From NCBI GenBank assembly GCA_021798635.1, contig JAJZGH010000037.1, positions 1 through 23,654 of the forward strand: a stretch of DNA of 23,654 nt, given 5' to 3'. Below, one piece after another: positions 1-7,840 of this stretch (the first letter of the stretch is position 1; each line of letters opens with the position of its first letter). Made by a program: the position numbers and the translations under genes. The notes beneath the pieces were generated by a model. That model worked only from the letters and a program-made list of their open reading frames with translations, had not been told where the DNA came from and did no database searches. Source of the DNA: Planctomycetota bacterium. Lineage in GTDB: Bacteria > Planctomycetota > Phycisphaerae > WQYP01.

Positions 1-701
1 AATTTTAGAATTTTCAAAATTTCTGGTAAGGCTTGAACGGTGGATTCCTGTGAGCAATTTCTACGCGCCGGCTCAAGGCCGTCGTGCAGGGTTACGATAT
101 CGCCCGGGCGGATTTGTGAGGTGACGATCCGGCAAATGGTGCGCGGCGAGATTTTTAATGTGTCCCAGGCACGCACGCGCCAGGCGATGTAACGCATCGC
201 GCTTTTGCGCACGGCTCGCGCCTGGGGCGGTGTTTTAAATCCCATCGGGGCGCGAAACAGTGCCGGTTCCCGGTCGGTGATTTCCGCCAAGGCGGCGCTG
301 GTGCGCTGCAACTGATCGTGCCAATACGCTTCGCCGTGCCATACGCCGTGATGATCATGATCCCAAGTATGATTGCCAACGGTATGCCCTTCGGCCAGCA
401 TTCGGATAACCAATTCGGGATGTTCTTTGACTTGCGATCCAATGAGAAAAAAACTGGCGTGGGCATGGTGCTGCTGCAAGATATCAAGCACGCGGTCGGT
501 GAATCCGGGGGTAGGGCCATCGTCAAAGGTAAGGGCGACGGCTTGGTGCGGGTGAATGGTTTTAATGACCGGTGCCACAATCCCGCTGCCGGAGTACAGC
601 ACACCATACCACAGTGCCAGCGCCGCAGCCGCGGACACTCCAGCGCCACCTGCCACCAATGGGTGCTGCGTGATAAGTTCACTGGGGAAATTCGCGATCA
701 T
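1..701 (-). CDS. Polysaccharide deacetylase (NodB/CE4), C-terminus cut by window edge
   Basis: Membrane-anchored carbohydrate esterase family 4 enzyme, expected to remove acetyl groups from a cell-wall or exported polysaccharide in the periplasm. About 233 residues are visible. A single hydrophobic segment at residues 15-38 is followed by the NodB motifs: TFDDGP (58-63, metal/catalytic Asp pair), the H-x-x-x-H motif at His106-His111 within EGHTVGNHTWDHDH, RAPMG (150-154) and LHDG (205-208), all in order and intact. ATG at 701 is the first start after an in-frame stop. It lies 25 nt downstream of the lipoprotein stop, so it is the distal gene of the five-gene minus-strand run. The reading frame was found by translating the minus strand; another open frame over the same DNA is a shadow. 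The class is secure; the substrate (chitooligosaccharide, peptidoglycan or other) cannot be told. Confidence 0.93.
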   Translation of the reverse strand, partial: MIANFPSELITQHPLVAGGAGVSAAAALALWYGVLYSGSGIVAPVIKTIHPHQAVALTFDDGPTPGFTDRVLDILQQHHAHASFFLIGSQVKEHPELVIRMLAEGHTVGNHTWDHDHHGVWHGEAYWHDQLQRTSAALAEITDREPALFRAPMGFKTPPQARAVRKSAMRYIAWRVRAWDTLKISPRTICRIVTSQIRPGDIVTLHDGLEPARRNCSQESTVQALPEILKILK

Positions 702-726
702 TACGTCTCTCGTATTTTAGCCGCAT

Positions 727-1404
727 TCAGGGAAGTCGGGCGGTTATGGACGCGGCACTGTTTACCTGCAGCCGCAGATGCAAGATATAATTTAACGCGG
801 AATCCGAAATAACCATGGATCCCGGCTCCCCTTCTGTAGTGCTATTAAATGTGACACCATAATTTGCCCCGGACGGTGTTTTTACGCTTAGGTGGGTCAG
901 AAGCAGACTATTGGTGCCGGCGGTGAAATTCCATTGAAAGCGATTGTCATTGGCGTCTTTATATGTGACGACATCGCCAGAGGCCTGGACCGCCGCGTGC
1001 CACGGCCCCTCAGGTCGGCGAAATGCCAGGGAAATTGCTTTTCCAATTGCTCGGGCCAAAGCCACATCCGAACGGCGCGGCTGAACAAAAAAGTGTGTTC
1101 CGGCCCAGTTGCGATGCAGGATAAAGGCATATCGCCCATCGGTCGATTGCAACGTAAGCGTAAAACGATAGGCGTTGATCAGGTCCAGATGGCCGACCAT
1201 GGCGCTGATACGATTGTCATAATCTAGTGAGCCGGTCAATACCGCATTGTATTGACCGGCACCGGCCGCTACCCAAGATTTTATTCCCCGCAATGCGGGG
1301 GAATTGCTTTTCAGGGCGCTGGACGGAGGTGGATTGCGGCACCCTGCCAGTGTGAGCATCACACCAGCAGCCACTGCGGCTATCGTTGAGGATGTACGGG
1401 TCAT
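727..1404 (-). CDS. Putative lipoprotein of unknown function
   Basis: A 225-residue exported protein that I do not recognise. It opens with a short basic stretch, a hydrophobic core and a lipobox LAGC, with the lipidated cysteine at residue 22, so it should be anchored to a membrane facing the periplasm. The rest has alternating hydrophobic/polar stretches and repeated 'strand-turn' text (for example AYRFTLTLQSTDGRYAF and GANYGVTFNSTTEGEPG), suggesting a beta-rich fold reminiscent of LolA/LolB-type lipoprotein carriers; that resemblance is only an impression. The ATG at 1404 overlaps the upstream epimerase stop as TGATG, typical of translational coupling; a GTG one codon earlier (1407) is also possible. 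It sits between a heptose epimerase and a polysaccharide deacetylase, which suggests an envelope role. Confidence 0.8.
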   Translation of the reverse strand: MTRTSSTIAAVAAGVMLTLAGCRNPPPSSALKSNSPALRGIKSWVAAGAGQYNAVLTGSLDYDNRISAMVGHLDLINAYRFTLTLQSTDGRYAFILHRNWAGTHFFVQPRRSDVALARAIGKAISLAFRRPEGPWHAAVQASGDVVTYKDANDNRFQWNFTAGTNSLLLTHLSVKTPSGANYGVTFNSTTEGEPGSMVISDSALNYILHLRLQVNSAASITARLP

Positions 1405-2294
1405 CACATGGCCCCTGAACCATAATAATTCCGCACACCTTCAACCAGCCCCACATTGGGGGAATAGCCAAGAATGGTGCGGGCGGCGGTAATATCCGCT
1501 TCGGTGTGATTCTGAAAAAAGCTGTAGGGATTGTCAATATATTCCGGTTGCAGATTGGTATGCATAACGCGATTTAATTCCGCGATAATGGCATTGAAGG
1601 ATTCCGATACGCCGCTGCCGACATTAAGGATGTGGCATCCTTCCGCTTCCAGTGCCTTCACATTGGCCTGAATGACATCATCAATCCAGACAAAATCGCG
1701 CCGCTGATTTCCGTCATGGAAAATCCGGGGCCGCTTGCCGGCCTTCATCTGCTGGGCCAACTGATAAATCATGGAGGCAAATTTCCCCTTATGAGCCTCG
1801 CCGGGGCCGTAGACATTGAAATAACGCAAACCCACGATCGGCAGGTGCGAATCGCCATGCCACTTGGCGGCGAGACGTTCCATGGCGAGTTTGGAATATC
1901 CGTAAACATTTAACGGCGATGGCTCATCACTTTCCCGCATGGGGGCGGGTCGATTTCCATAGGTTGCGGCGGATGACGCCCAAACCACGCGCGCTTTCCA
2001 TACCGTGGCCCAGGATAAAATGGTTCGGAATCGCTCGAGATTATTCTGCATCATTTTCCATTGATCAATCACGGTGGTATCGGTGATGGAAGCCTCATGG
2101 AAAATAACGTCAAAGCGTCCGGCGGGCGGATTTTCACACCGGTCGGTATAGACTTCGCCCGTGAATTTTACGAGGTTCTTAAAATCTCCGGACGAAAAAT
2201 CATCCAGCACCACAACCTTGTGGCCGTGTGCCACCAGATACTTAGCCAAGTTTGACCCAATAAATCCCGCTCCACCGGTTACCAGAATTCGCAT
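1404..2294 (-). CDS. hldD: ADP-L-glycero-D-manno-heptose 6-epimerase-like NAD(P)-dependent SDR
   Basis: A 296-residue extended short-chain dehydrogenase/epimerase. The Rossmann motif GGAGFIGSN (7-15), the substrate-region Ser/Thr stretch ASSAATYG (106-113) and the catalytic Tyr131-x3-Lys135 are present. The C-terminal half carries LRYFNVYGPGEAHKGKFAS and the stretch GNQRRDFVWIDDV, characteristic of HldD (RfaD/GmhD), which epimerises ADP-D-glycero-D-manno-heptose for the LPS inner core. I start at the ATG at 2294, which has a GGAG ribosome site 8 nt upstream; a longer open frame reaches 2342 but adds 16 residues unlike the family and leaves the Rossmann fold away from the N-terminus. It follows aguA by 57 nt. 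No other heptose genes are in the window, so a UDP-sugar epimerase function cannot be fully excluded. Confidence 0.88.
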   Translation of the reverse strand: MRILVTGGAGFIGSNLAKYLVAHGHKVVVLDDFSSGDFKNLVKFTGEVYTDRCENPPAGRFDVIFHEASITDTTVIDQWKMMQNNLERFRTILSWATVWKARVVWASSAATYGNRPAPMRESDEPSPLNVYGYSKLAMERLAAKWHGDSHLPIVGLRYFNVYGPGEAHKGKFASMIYQLAQQMKAGKRPRIFHDGNQRRDFVWIDDVIQANVKALEAEGCHILNVGSGVSESFNAIIAELNRVMHTNLQPEYIDNPYSFFQNHTEADITAARTILGYSPNVGLVEGVRNYYGSGAM

Positions 2295-2351
2295 GTAAAC
2301 TCCAAACGTTCCTATACAGCTTCCGTTGCGACGCTGCAACAAGCTTTATGA

Positions 2352-3473
2352 TTATCGCGGTTGTTGCTGCGTCATACAATGCAGCGTCCCGAGTCCCCAT
2401 ACCAGATCGCGGCAATAGATGGGAATAATGCTGCGATCGGGAAAGCATTGCTCCAGAATTTTCAGCGCCCGCACGTCCGCGGGGTCATTAAATACCGGGA
2501 CCAGCACACCGGCGTTGCAGATGTAAAAATTAGCGTAGCTGGCGGGCAGTCGCTGCTTATCAAAATAGACCGGAGCGGGCAACGGCAGTTCGATAATATC
2601 GAAACTGCGGCCCTTGGTGTCCCGCATGGTCTTTAAGCCATTTATATTTTCCGCCATGCGCCGATGGTTGGCATCCCGGCGGTTGGGTTCCACACAGGCG
2701 ACAATAGCCGATGGAGCGACAAAACGGGCGGTATCATCAATATGGCCGTGGGTATCATCTCCCACGATGCCACTGTGCAGGAAAAGAATTTTTTCTACGC
2801 CCAGATTGTCACACAAGTGCCGTTCCAATACCCCGCGGGATATTCCCGGATTTCGGCACTGCACTTTGGAAAGCAGACACTCCCGCGTGGTCAGCAGACA
2901 TCCGGCACCATTGACATCAATGCTGCCGCCTTCCAGAACCAGGCGCACGATTTTGCCATCAGACCGCGCGGCTGTCGGGTTATCAATGGCGATGCCGAGA
3001 GCTTTGGCGGCATACGCCGGCACATGCGCATCGCGATGATAATTGTCATACTTGGCCCAGGCATTAAAAAGCCAGCCTAAAGCCATTATGCGACTCGGGC
3101 CTGTACCGCTTTTTTTTACAAAAATAGGGCCGGAGTCCCGCGTCCAAATCCGGTCTGTTTTCAACACATGAAAACGAACGGCCGACAATTTAACGCCTGA
3201 TTTATTAAGAATTTCCCGTATGGTTGCAATACGGCTTGGCGATTCCACAATCAGATGAACGGTTTCCGCCGATGCAATATGGCGGATTATTTCCGCGATA
3301 ATCCAGGGAATCGGCGTAAATTTTCCCGGCCAGTCCTCCTGATTGTGCGGCCAGGCCAACCAGGTGGCGTCATGCGGTTCCCACTCGGCGGGCATGGAGA
3401 AGCCTTGGCTGCGTAAGGTTCCGGCGGCGGGCGTTTCAACTGATTGTTTAATTCTTATTTTTGCGGCGGTCAT
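2352..3473 (-). CDS. aguA: Agmatine deiminase
   Basis: A 373-residue cytosolic enzyme of the peptidyl-arginine-deiminase superfamily (agmatine iminohydrolase), converting agmatine to N-carbamoylputrescine and ammonia. Family marks are MPAEWEPHDATWLAWPH (27-43), TRDSGPIF (111-118), LEGGSID (180-186), GHIDDTARF (243-251) with His244, and a C-terminal LHCMTQQQP in which Cys366 is the expected nucleophile. Length and residue spacing match the family. Start ATG at 3473 has GGAA upstream. It lies 43 nt after aguB on the same strand, and together they give a complete agmatine-to-putrescine route. No arginine decarboxylase is visible in the window, so the agmatine source is elsewhere or external. Confidence 0.96.
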   Translation of the reverse strand: MTAAKIRIKQSVETPAAGTLRSQGFSMPAEWEPHDATWLAWPHNQEDWPGKFTPIPWIIAEIIRHIASAETVHLIVESPSRIATIREILNKSGVKLSAVRFHVLKTDRIWTRDSGPIFVKKSGTGPSRIMALGWLFNAWAKYDNYHRDAHVPAYAAKALGIAIDNPTAARSDGKIVRLVLEGGSIDVNGAGCLLTTRECLLSKVQCRNPGISRGVLERHLCDNLGVEKILFLHSGIVGDDTHGHIDDTARFVAPSAIVACVEPNRRDANHRRMAENINGLKTMRDTKGRSFDIIELPLPAPVYFDKQRLPASYANFYICNAGVLVPVFNDPADVRALKILEQCFPDRSIIPIYCRDLVWGLGTLHCMTQQQPR

Positions 3474-3516
3474 TGATGGTTCCGTTAAAATGATTTCAGG
3501 CTTACTGTTGTGCGAA

Positions 3517-4398
3517 TCAAGAAAATCGCTGGGTTAATCCGGTATAGGCCTCCACTCGGCGGTCGCGGAAAAACGGCCAATTTCGGCGAACGGTTTCCTG
3601 CAGTTTCGGATCCACTTCCGCAATGAGTATATCTTCCTTATCCACCGAGCCACGTTGCAGAAATCTGCCGAACGGATCGCAGATGATGGAGCTGCCAAAA
3701 AACTCCAGCCCCCCACCTTTCGCGCCCTCATGCCCAATACGATTGGGTGACGCGACGTAGACGCCGTTGGCAATGGCATGGGAACGCTGAATGGTTTGCC
3801 ACGCATCCACTTGAGCGGCACCGAATTCCGCTTTTTCCGCCGGGTGCCATCCGATGGCTGTGGGGTAAAATAGCACCTGCACATCCTGCATGGCGGTGAG
3901 TCTTGCCGCTTCCGGAAACCACTGGTCCCAGCAGATCAGTACCCCGATGCGGCCAAAACGGGTTTGGAACGCTTTGAATCCCAGATCACCGGGCGTGAAG
4001 TAATATTTTTCATAAAACATCGGATCATCCGGAATGTGCATTTTCCGATACATTCCCAACTGCGTGCCGTCTGCATCAATGACCACGGCGGTATTATGAT
4101 AGATGCCCGCCGTGCGCTTTTCAAAAAGCGAGATTATCAGCACCACTTGCAGTTCGGCTGCCAATTTACTGAAGCGCTCGGTGCTCGGACCGGGGATTGA
4201 TTCCGCAAGATCAAAAAGTTCCGTCGATTCGGTTTGACAGAAATATTCAGAACAAAATAATTCCTGAGTGCAAATCACGTTGGCACCCAGGTGTGCGGCT
4301 TGACGTATTTGCCGCTCGGTATGATCTCGATTGACGTTGGGATCTTTTTCGCAGCGCATCTGCATAATCCCAATGATGAATTTTTCATTTGCGGGCAT
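3517..4398 (-). CDS. aguB: N-carbamoylputrescine amidase
   Basis: A 293-residue carbon-nitrogen hydrolase (nitrilase superfamily) that hydrolyses N-carbamoylputrescine to putrescine, CO2 and ammonia. The Glu-Lys-Cys triad is visible: Glu46 in CTQELFCSEYF, Lys119 in YRKMHIPDD, Cys156 in GVLICWDQWFPEAAR. The MHIPDDP and YYFTPGD strings are typical of the AguB subgroup. I start at ATG 4398, preceded by a near-perfect AAGGAGG; the open frame extends to 4593 but that 65-residue extension lies upstream of this ribosome site and looks non-coding. It is first in a minus-strand run with aguA 43 nt downstream. A TATAAT about 75 nt upstream may be its promoter. Confidence 0.96.
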   Translation of the reverse strand: MPANEKFIIGIMQMRCEKDPNVNRDHTERQIRQAAHLGANVICTQELFCSEYFCQTESTELFDLAESIPGPSTERFSKLAAELQVVLIISLFEKRTAGIYHNTAVVIDADGTQLGMYRKMHIPDDPMFYEKYYFTPGDLGFKAFQTRFGRIGVLICWDQWFPEAARLTAMQDVQVLFYPTAIGWHPAEKAEFGAAQVDAWQTIQRSHAIANGVYVASPNRIGHEGAKGGGLEFFGSSIICDPFGRFLQRGSVDKEDILIAEVDPKLQETVRRNWPFFRDRRVEAYTGLTQRFS

Positions 4399-4427
4399 TT
4401 CGCCTCCTTGGCACAACCTTATTCCGC

Positions 4428-4448
4428 GTTGGCCCCGCCGGGGCAAAC
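4428..4448 (-). promoter_or_regulatory. Hairpin in the aguB 5' leader
   Basis: An inverted repeat gcccc-gcc-ggggc (4432-4444) is extended by gtt/aac arms after one mismatch, giving about 8 paired bases. It lies between the candidate -10 box and the aguB ribosome site. It could stabilise the leader or tune translation; no T-tract follows, so it is not a terminator. Chance is possible in GC-rich DNA. Confidence 0.35.
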
Positions 4449-4471
4449 AAGTCGGAACAAATAGTTTGCTG

Positions 4472-4477
4472 ATTATA
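4472..4477 (-). promoter_or_regulatory. Candidate -10 box (TATAAT) for the aguB operon
   Basis: Exact TATAAT on the minus strand in the 144-nt gap between divergent aguB and the plus-strand prenyltransferase-repeat gene. It would start transcription roughly 65 nt before the aguB ATG. No good -35 hexamer is seen 16-18 nt upstream (a TTGACG lies only 7 nt away), so confidence is modest. Confidence 0.4.
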
Positions 4478-4542
4478 CGCAAAGCGTCAACCAGAGTAGA
4501 ATATAAGAGTGGATTGCCCAACAGGTTCCGGAGCGTAACGGC

Positions 4543-5688
4543 ATGACTCAGCGACGGCTCAATGATCTTAACCCAGAATTTTCCCCCTCCCATGGGCTAC
4601 TGTTTAGTCATTTGCATAAAGCCATTCGCCGGCGCTTGCCGGATCAATGGTTGCGCCCGGCGGCAATTCGTGCGTGGGCCGGGGCGATGATCATGTGTAT
4701 GGCGTTGCCCGCAACTGCCGGAGCGGCCGGGGCGAACTCCACGTTTGTGGCGGGACAAACCAGTCCGCTGCGGGATGAAATTACGCCGCAGGTGCGGCAA
4801 ACCGTGCGTCGCGGTTTGAAGTGGCTGGCCGCCCGGCAGAATGCCAATGGTTCATTTGATTCCGGCACCACGGCCATCACCGCGTTGGGCGGCTTGGCCT
4901 TTGTCGCGGGGGGCAACTTACCGGGACAGGGACGGTATGCCCAAAATGTTTCCCGCGCTTTACGCTATATTCTTGATCACTGCCAGCGTTCCGGCCTGAT
5001 CGCCGGCCCCACGGACGCCGATCCCATGTATTCCCAGGGTTTTGCCACGCTTTTTCTGGCCGAGATTTATGGCGAATCTCATGCGGCCGACCTGCATGAA
5101 AAGCTGCAACGGGCCATCCGCCTGATTATTGATGCGCAAAACGCTGCAGGCGGCTGGCGATATCAGCCCGTGCCGATGGATGCGGATATCTCTGTGACTA
5201 TCTGCCAGGTCATGGCCTTGCGTGCCGCGCGTGAAGCCGGCATTGCTGTTCCCAAGCGGACCATAACCAAGGCCATCAGTTTTGTTCATCGCCTGCAGAA
5301 CGCGGACGGGGGATTCAGTTATATGCTGAACATGGGCGGGTCGGCATTTCCGCGTTCGGCGGCGGGCGTGGCGGCCCTGCTGTATGCGGGTATTTATCGC
5401 GGTTCGGCAATTGGCAACGGGGTGCATTATCTTATGGGGTGCCTGCCGGGAACGCCGCAAAATAATCAGGGAAATTATTTCTATGGCAACTATTATGGTA
5501 CGCAGGCCATGTTTCTTGCGGGAGGAAAATATTGGGCCAAATGGTGGCCGGCCGCCAGCGGTGATCTGATCAAGCGGCAGCAAACGGCGGGTAACTGGAC
5601 GGGCGGCGCAGGCCAGAGTTACGCTACAGCCATGGCCTTAATTATTCTGCAGATTCCCGATCGGTATCTGCCGATATTGCAGAAATAA
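4543..5688 (+). CDS. Secreted prenyltransferase/squalene-oxidase-repeat protein
   Basis: A 381-residue protein of the terpenoid cyclase/prenyltransferase alpha-alpha barrel fold. After a hydrophilic 42-residue N-terminus there is a hydrophobic segment (43-64) ending PATAGAAGA, which looks like a signal peptide or signal anchor. The mature part holds at least three Q-N-x-x-G-x-aromatic repeats: QNANGSF (99-105), QNAAGGWRY (199-207) and QNADGGFSY (252-260), plus less exact copies. The DXDD acid motif of squalene-hopene cyclases is not seen, so a cyclase reaction is unlikely; such exported repeats are frequent and uncharacterised in planctomycetes. ATG 4543 has GGAG 9 nt upstream. The NPCBM gene follows almost immediately, implying a shared envelope or extracellular role. 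Confidence 0.85.
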   Translation: MTQRRLNDLNPEFSPSHGLLFSHLHKAIRRRLPDQWLRPAAIRAWAGAMIMCMALPATAGAAGANSTFVAGQTSPLRDEITPQVRQTVRRGLKWLAARQNANGSFDSGTTAITALGGLAFVAGGNLPGQGRYAQNVSRALRYILDHCQRSGLIAGPTDADPMYSQGFATLFLAEIYGESHAADLHEKLQRAIRLIIDAQNAAGGWRYQPVPMDADISVTICQVMALRAAREAGIAVPKRTITKAISFVHRLQNADGGFSYMLNMGGSAFPRSAAGVAALLYAGIYRGSAIGNGVHYLMGCLPGTPQNNQGNYFYGNYYGTQAMFLAGGKYWAKWWPAASGDLIKRQQTAGNWTGGAGQSYATAMALIILQIPDRYLPILQK

Positions 5689-5701
5689 GATGGAGGAACC
5701 G

Positions 5702-6937
5702 TTGAATCGTCGTGTAATTTATCGACTGATCTTCATGCTCCTGGCGGTATGCGGTCTTATTCGCATAGCCCCCCCGCTGCTAGCGCGACCTAGCGCGGCC
5801 CCGGCCACCAGAGTACCGCAGTGGCGGGTGCGATTAGCGGCCCTGACGCCACGGGGCAGAATAAAATCGATTGCATCGGCACAAGTCGCTGATTGGACTA
5901 CCTCCGGCCGCATCAGGCTGCTAGCGGCGGGTAAAAACGTGAATCTTACCATGCCTGAATTATTGAGCCTCCGCCGCCGCGCCGGTGCCGTGCCGACAAG
6001 AACATCCGGGCCATCCTCATGGTGGCTGCACCTTCGAACCGGGGATGTTCTAGCGGGGACTCCGGTTGCGTCCAGCGGCGGGAAAATGGCCTTTGATTCG
6101 GTGGTGTTCGGCAAAATGACTGTACCGATAAATGACGTTGCGGGACTCACACGCCAACGCAAAACCCCCATGCTCCATGGAATCGGGCATGATCATGTGC
6201 AATTTACCAATGGAGATCGGCTCTCGGGGGCCATGCTGCAAGTCTTGTCGCAGGCGGTGCAATGGAAAAGCACGCTGGGATCGATCCGCATTCCTCTGGC
6301 CCGCATCGCAACGATTAATCTGGCGCAAACGCGGGCACCGAGTGTTTACCGCGGCCCACGCATTCGTATGACATTCAGCGATGGCACGATGGTGACCGCA
6401 TCGGCCATGGCGTGGCGCGGAACAGCGCTGGTTCTTACCGTTCCATCCATAACGGCGATCAAATGCGGAGTCGCTATGATTCAACGCATTGACATACTTG
6501 GTGGGAATCTTACCTGGCTTACCGACATTGCACCGCAAAAATATGTGCAGATACCGTATGTTGGAACACCATGGCCTTTAGTAAATAATGGCAGTTGTGT
6601 GATGCGTTCTCTTAAGGTAAACGGCCGGGTTTTCAGACACGGCTTGGGCACGCATGTGGCGGCGCGATTGATTTACAATCTGGCGGATAAATACAGCAAG
6701 TTGACGTTTATTCCAGCCATGGACCAATCTTCGCGCCCATGGGGGTCATGCAAAGTTTTGGTACAGGCGGATGGTAAGACGGTTTATACTTCCGGCATAT
6801 TAACGCCCGGTGAATTATTGCCGCCGGTTTTACTTCCGGTAAAACAGGTTAAGGCAGTGGAATTTATTATCAGCGGGATCCACGCGTATGGTGTGCGCGG
6901 ACGTGTGGATATTCTTAATGCGGCTTTACTGCGTTAG
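5702..6937 (+). CDS. Exported NPCBM/NEW2-domain protein
   Basis: A 411-residue exported protein. The N-terminus NRRVIYRLIFMLLAVCGLI is a signal peptide. The middle (about 40-260) is a beta-rich region of unknown family with short repeats such as HVQFTNGDRLSGAM and RIRMTFSDGTMVTAS, resembling small LSm/SH3-like strands. The last about 145 residues match the NPCBM (novel putative carbohydrate-binding module) pattern: SLKVNGRVFRHGLGTHV, then DQSSRPWGSCKVLVQADGK and a VKAVEFIISG ending. Start choice: an in-frame ATG at 5690 lies on top of the GGAGG at 5692-5696, while a TTG at 5702 sits 5 nt after it, so TTG is the better start; the ATG would add four residues. It is in one operon with the prenyltransferase-repeat gene (gap 13 nt or 1 nt). 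Confidence 0.85.
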   Translation: MNRRVIYRLIFMLLAVCGLIRIAPPLLARPSAAPATRVPQWRVRLAALTPRGRIKSIASAQVADWTTSGRIRLLAAGKNVNLTMPELLSLRRRAGAVPTRTSGPSSWWLHLRTGDVLAGTPVASSGGKMAFDSVVFGKMTVPINDVAGLTRQRKTPMLHGIGHDHVQFTNGDRLSGAMLQVLSQAVQWKSTLGSIRIPLARIATINLAQTRAPSVYRGPRIRMTFSDGTMVTASAMAWRGTALVLTVPSITAIKCGVAMIQRIDILGGNLTWLTDIAPQKYVQIPYVGTPWPLVNNGSCVMRSLKVNGRVFRHGLGTHVAARLIYNLADKYSKLTFIPAMDQSSRPWGSCKVLVQADGKTVYTSGILTPGELLPPVLLPVKQVKAVEFIISGIHAYGVRGRVDILNAALLR

Positions 6938-6970
6938 TCGCGGGTCTGCACGAAAATCGGGGCATGGGCC

Positions 6971-7780
6971 ATGGATACACCTCCACAATTTTATCAGGCG
7001 CGTTGCGTCTGCGGACATGATCTGGAAATCCCGGCCCAGCGGCTGGGCCGCCACCTGATTTGCCCCATGTGCAGCCGCACCCTGATTCCTCTGGCCGCCA
7101 CGCCCGTCAGCATTGCCCCCGTGCCGGCAACCGCCCCGACCACATCTCCGGCCCAAGCACAGCGGCCGTGCCCCTCCTGCGGAGAAATGATTCTCCGCGT
7201 CGCCCGGAAATGTCGATACTGCGGCGAATTTGTGGACTCCCCCGCCGCTCAGGCGGCACCAGCGGATTCCGAAACGCCGGCGAAGGATGATCCAGTCCAA
7301 CAAAACATGGCGGATGCGGTTTTCGATGTTTCGGTTTCGCAATGGGATAATTTTTTTCGCTATCTGACGTGCGCCATCGTGCTGGTTATTTCCGCGGGAA
7401 CCTACAAGATTCCGATACTGCAGGCGTATGGAGCGATCATTTTTGCCGTGGTATTAACCATAGATGTGTTTGCGGGATTTCTTATTTACTTGAATTCCCG
7501 TAACAGCCGATGTCTGGTTAACGCCGATCGTGTGGAAACTCAAAGCGGCATATTCACCAAGCAGATTGACTGGATTTCGCTTAGCAGTGTGTTGGATATT
7601 CAATTGCGGCAAGGGTTTATTCACCGAATGCTGGGAATAGGCACCATCGAAATTCGCAGCAATGATCAGGTCACGCCGCTGATGGAACTTCGTGAGATTC
7701 CTCAAGCTCGGGAAATATTTGAATATATGCAGCAACAAATCAGCCGCCGCCATCAGCAAGGCGTGGCCCGATTAATCTGA
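6971..7780 (+). CDS. Zinc-ribbon and bacterial PH (bPH2) domain membrane protein
   Basis: A 269-residue protein with two cysteine clusters: Cys12/Cys14/Cys31/Cys34 and a clean CPSC...CRYC ribbon (Cys67, 70, 81, 84). A Pro/Ala-rich linker (40-66 and 89-110) is followed by two membrane segments (about 131-145 and 152-174) and a YdbS/DUF304-type bPH2 domain (177-258) with the typical SRCLVNADRVETQSGIF and LSSVLDIQLRQGF strings. The family has no assigned biochemical activity; a cytoplasmic, membrane-tethered scaffold is likely. It lies 33 nt after the NPCBM gene, the ATG has only a weak ribosome site, and a separate promoter seems to begin just at its stop codon. Confidence 0.88.
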   Translation: MDTPPQFYQARCVCGHDLEIPAQRLGRHLICPMCSRTLIPLAATPVSIAPVPATAPTTSPAQAQRPCPSCGEMILRVARKCRYCGEFVDSPAAQAAPADSETPAKDDPVQQNMADAVFDVSVSQWDNFFRYLTCAIVLVISAGTYKIPILQAYGAIIFAVVLTIDVFAGFLIYLNSRNSRCLVNADRVETQSGIFTKQIDWISLSSVLDIQLRQGFIHRMLGIGTIEIRSNDQVTPLMELREIPQAREIFEYMQQQISRRHQQGVARLI

Positions 7781-7805
7781 TATTTCCCGCCCATGTCGCT
7801 ATAAT
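7777..7805 (+). promoter_or_regulatory. Sigma-70-like promoter for the DUF4870/dipeptidase pair
   Basis: CTGATA (4 of 6 to TTGACA) and TATAAT (7800-7805) are separated by exactly 17 nt. The -35 overlaps the stop codon of the zinc-ribbon gene, and transcription would begin about 30 nt before the ATG at 7841. This is the best full promoter seen in the window. Confidence 0.55.
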
Positions 7806-7840
7806 TCCGTGGATGTGAACCTTACACCGGAGACGATACC

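Noticed and set aside
155..682. 175-residue open frame on the minus strand
   Set aside because: It is an out-of-frame shadow. The adjacent minus-strand frame over 1-701 carries all polysaccharide deacetylase motifs.
4399..4593. 65-residue N-terminal extension of aguB
   Set aside because: A near-perfect AAGGAGG precedes the internal ATG at 4398, and the extension contains the candidate promoter and hairpin.
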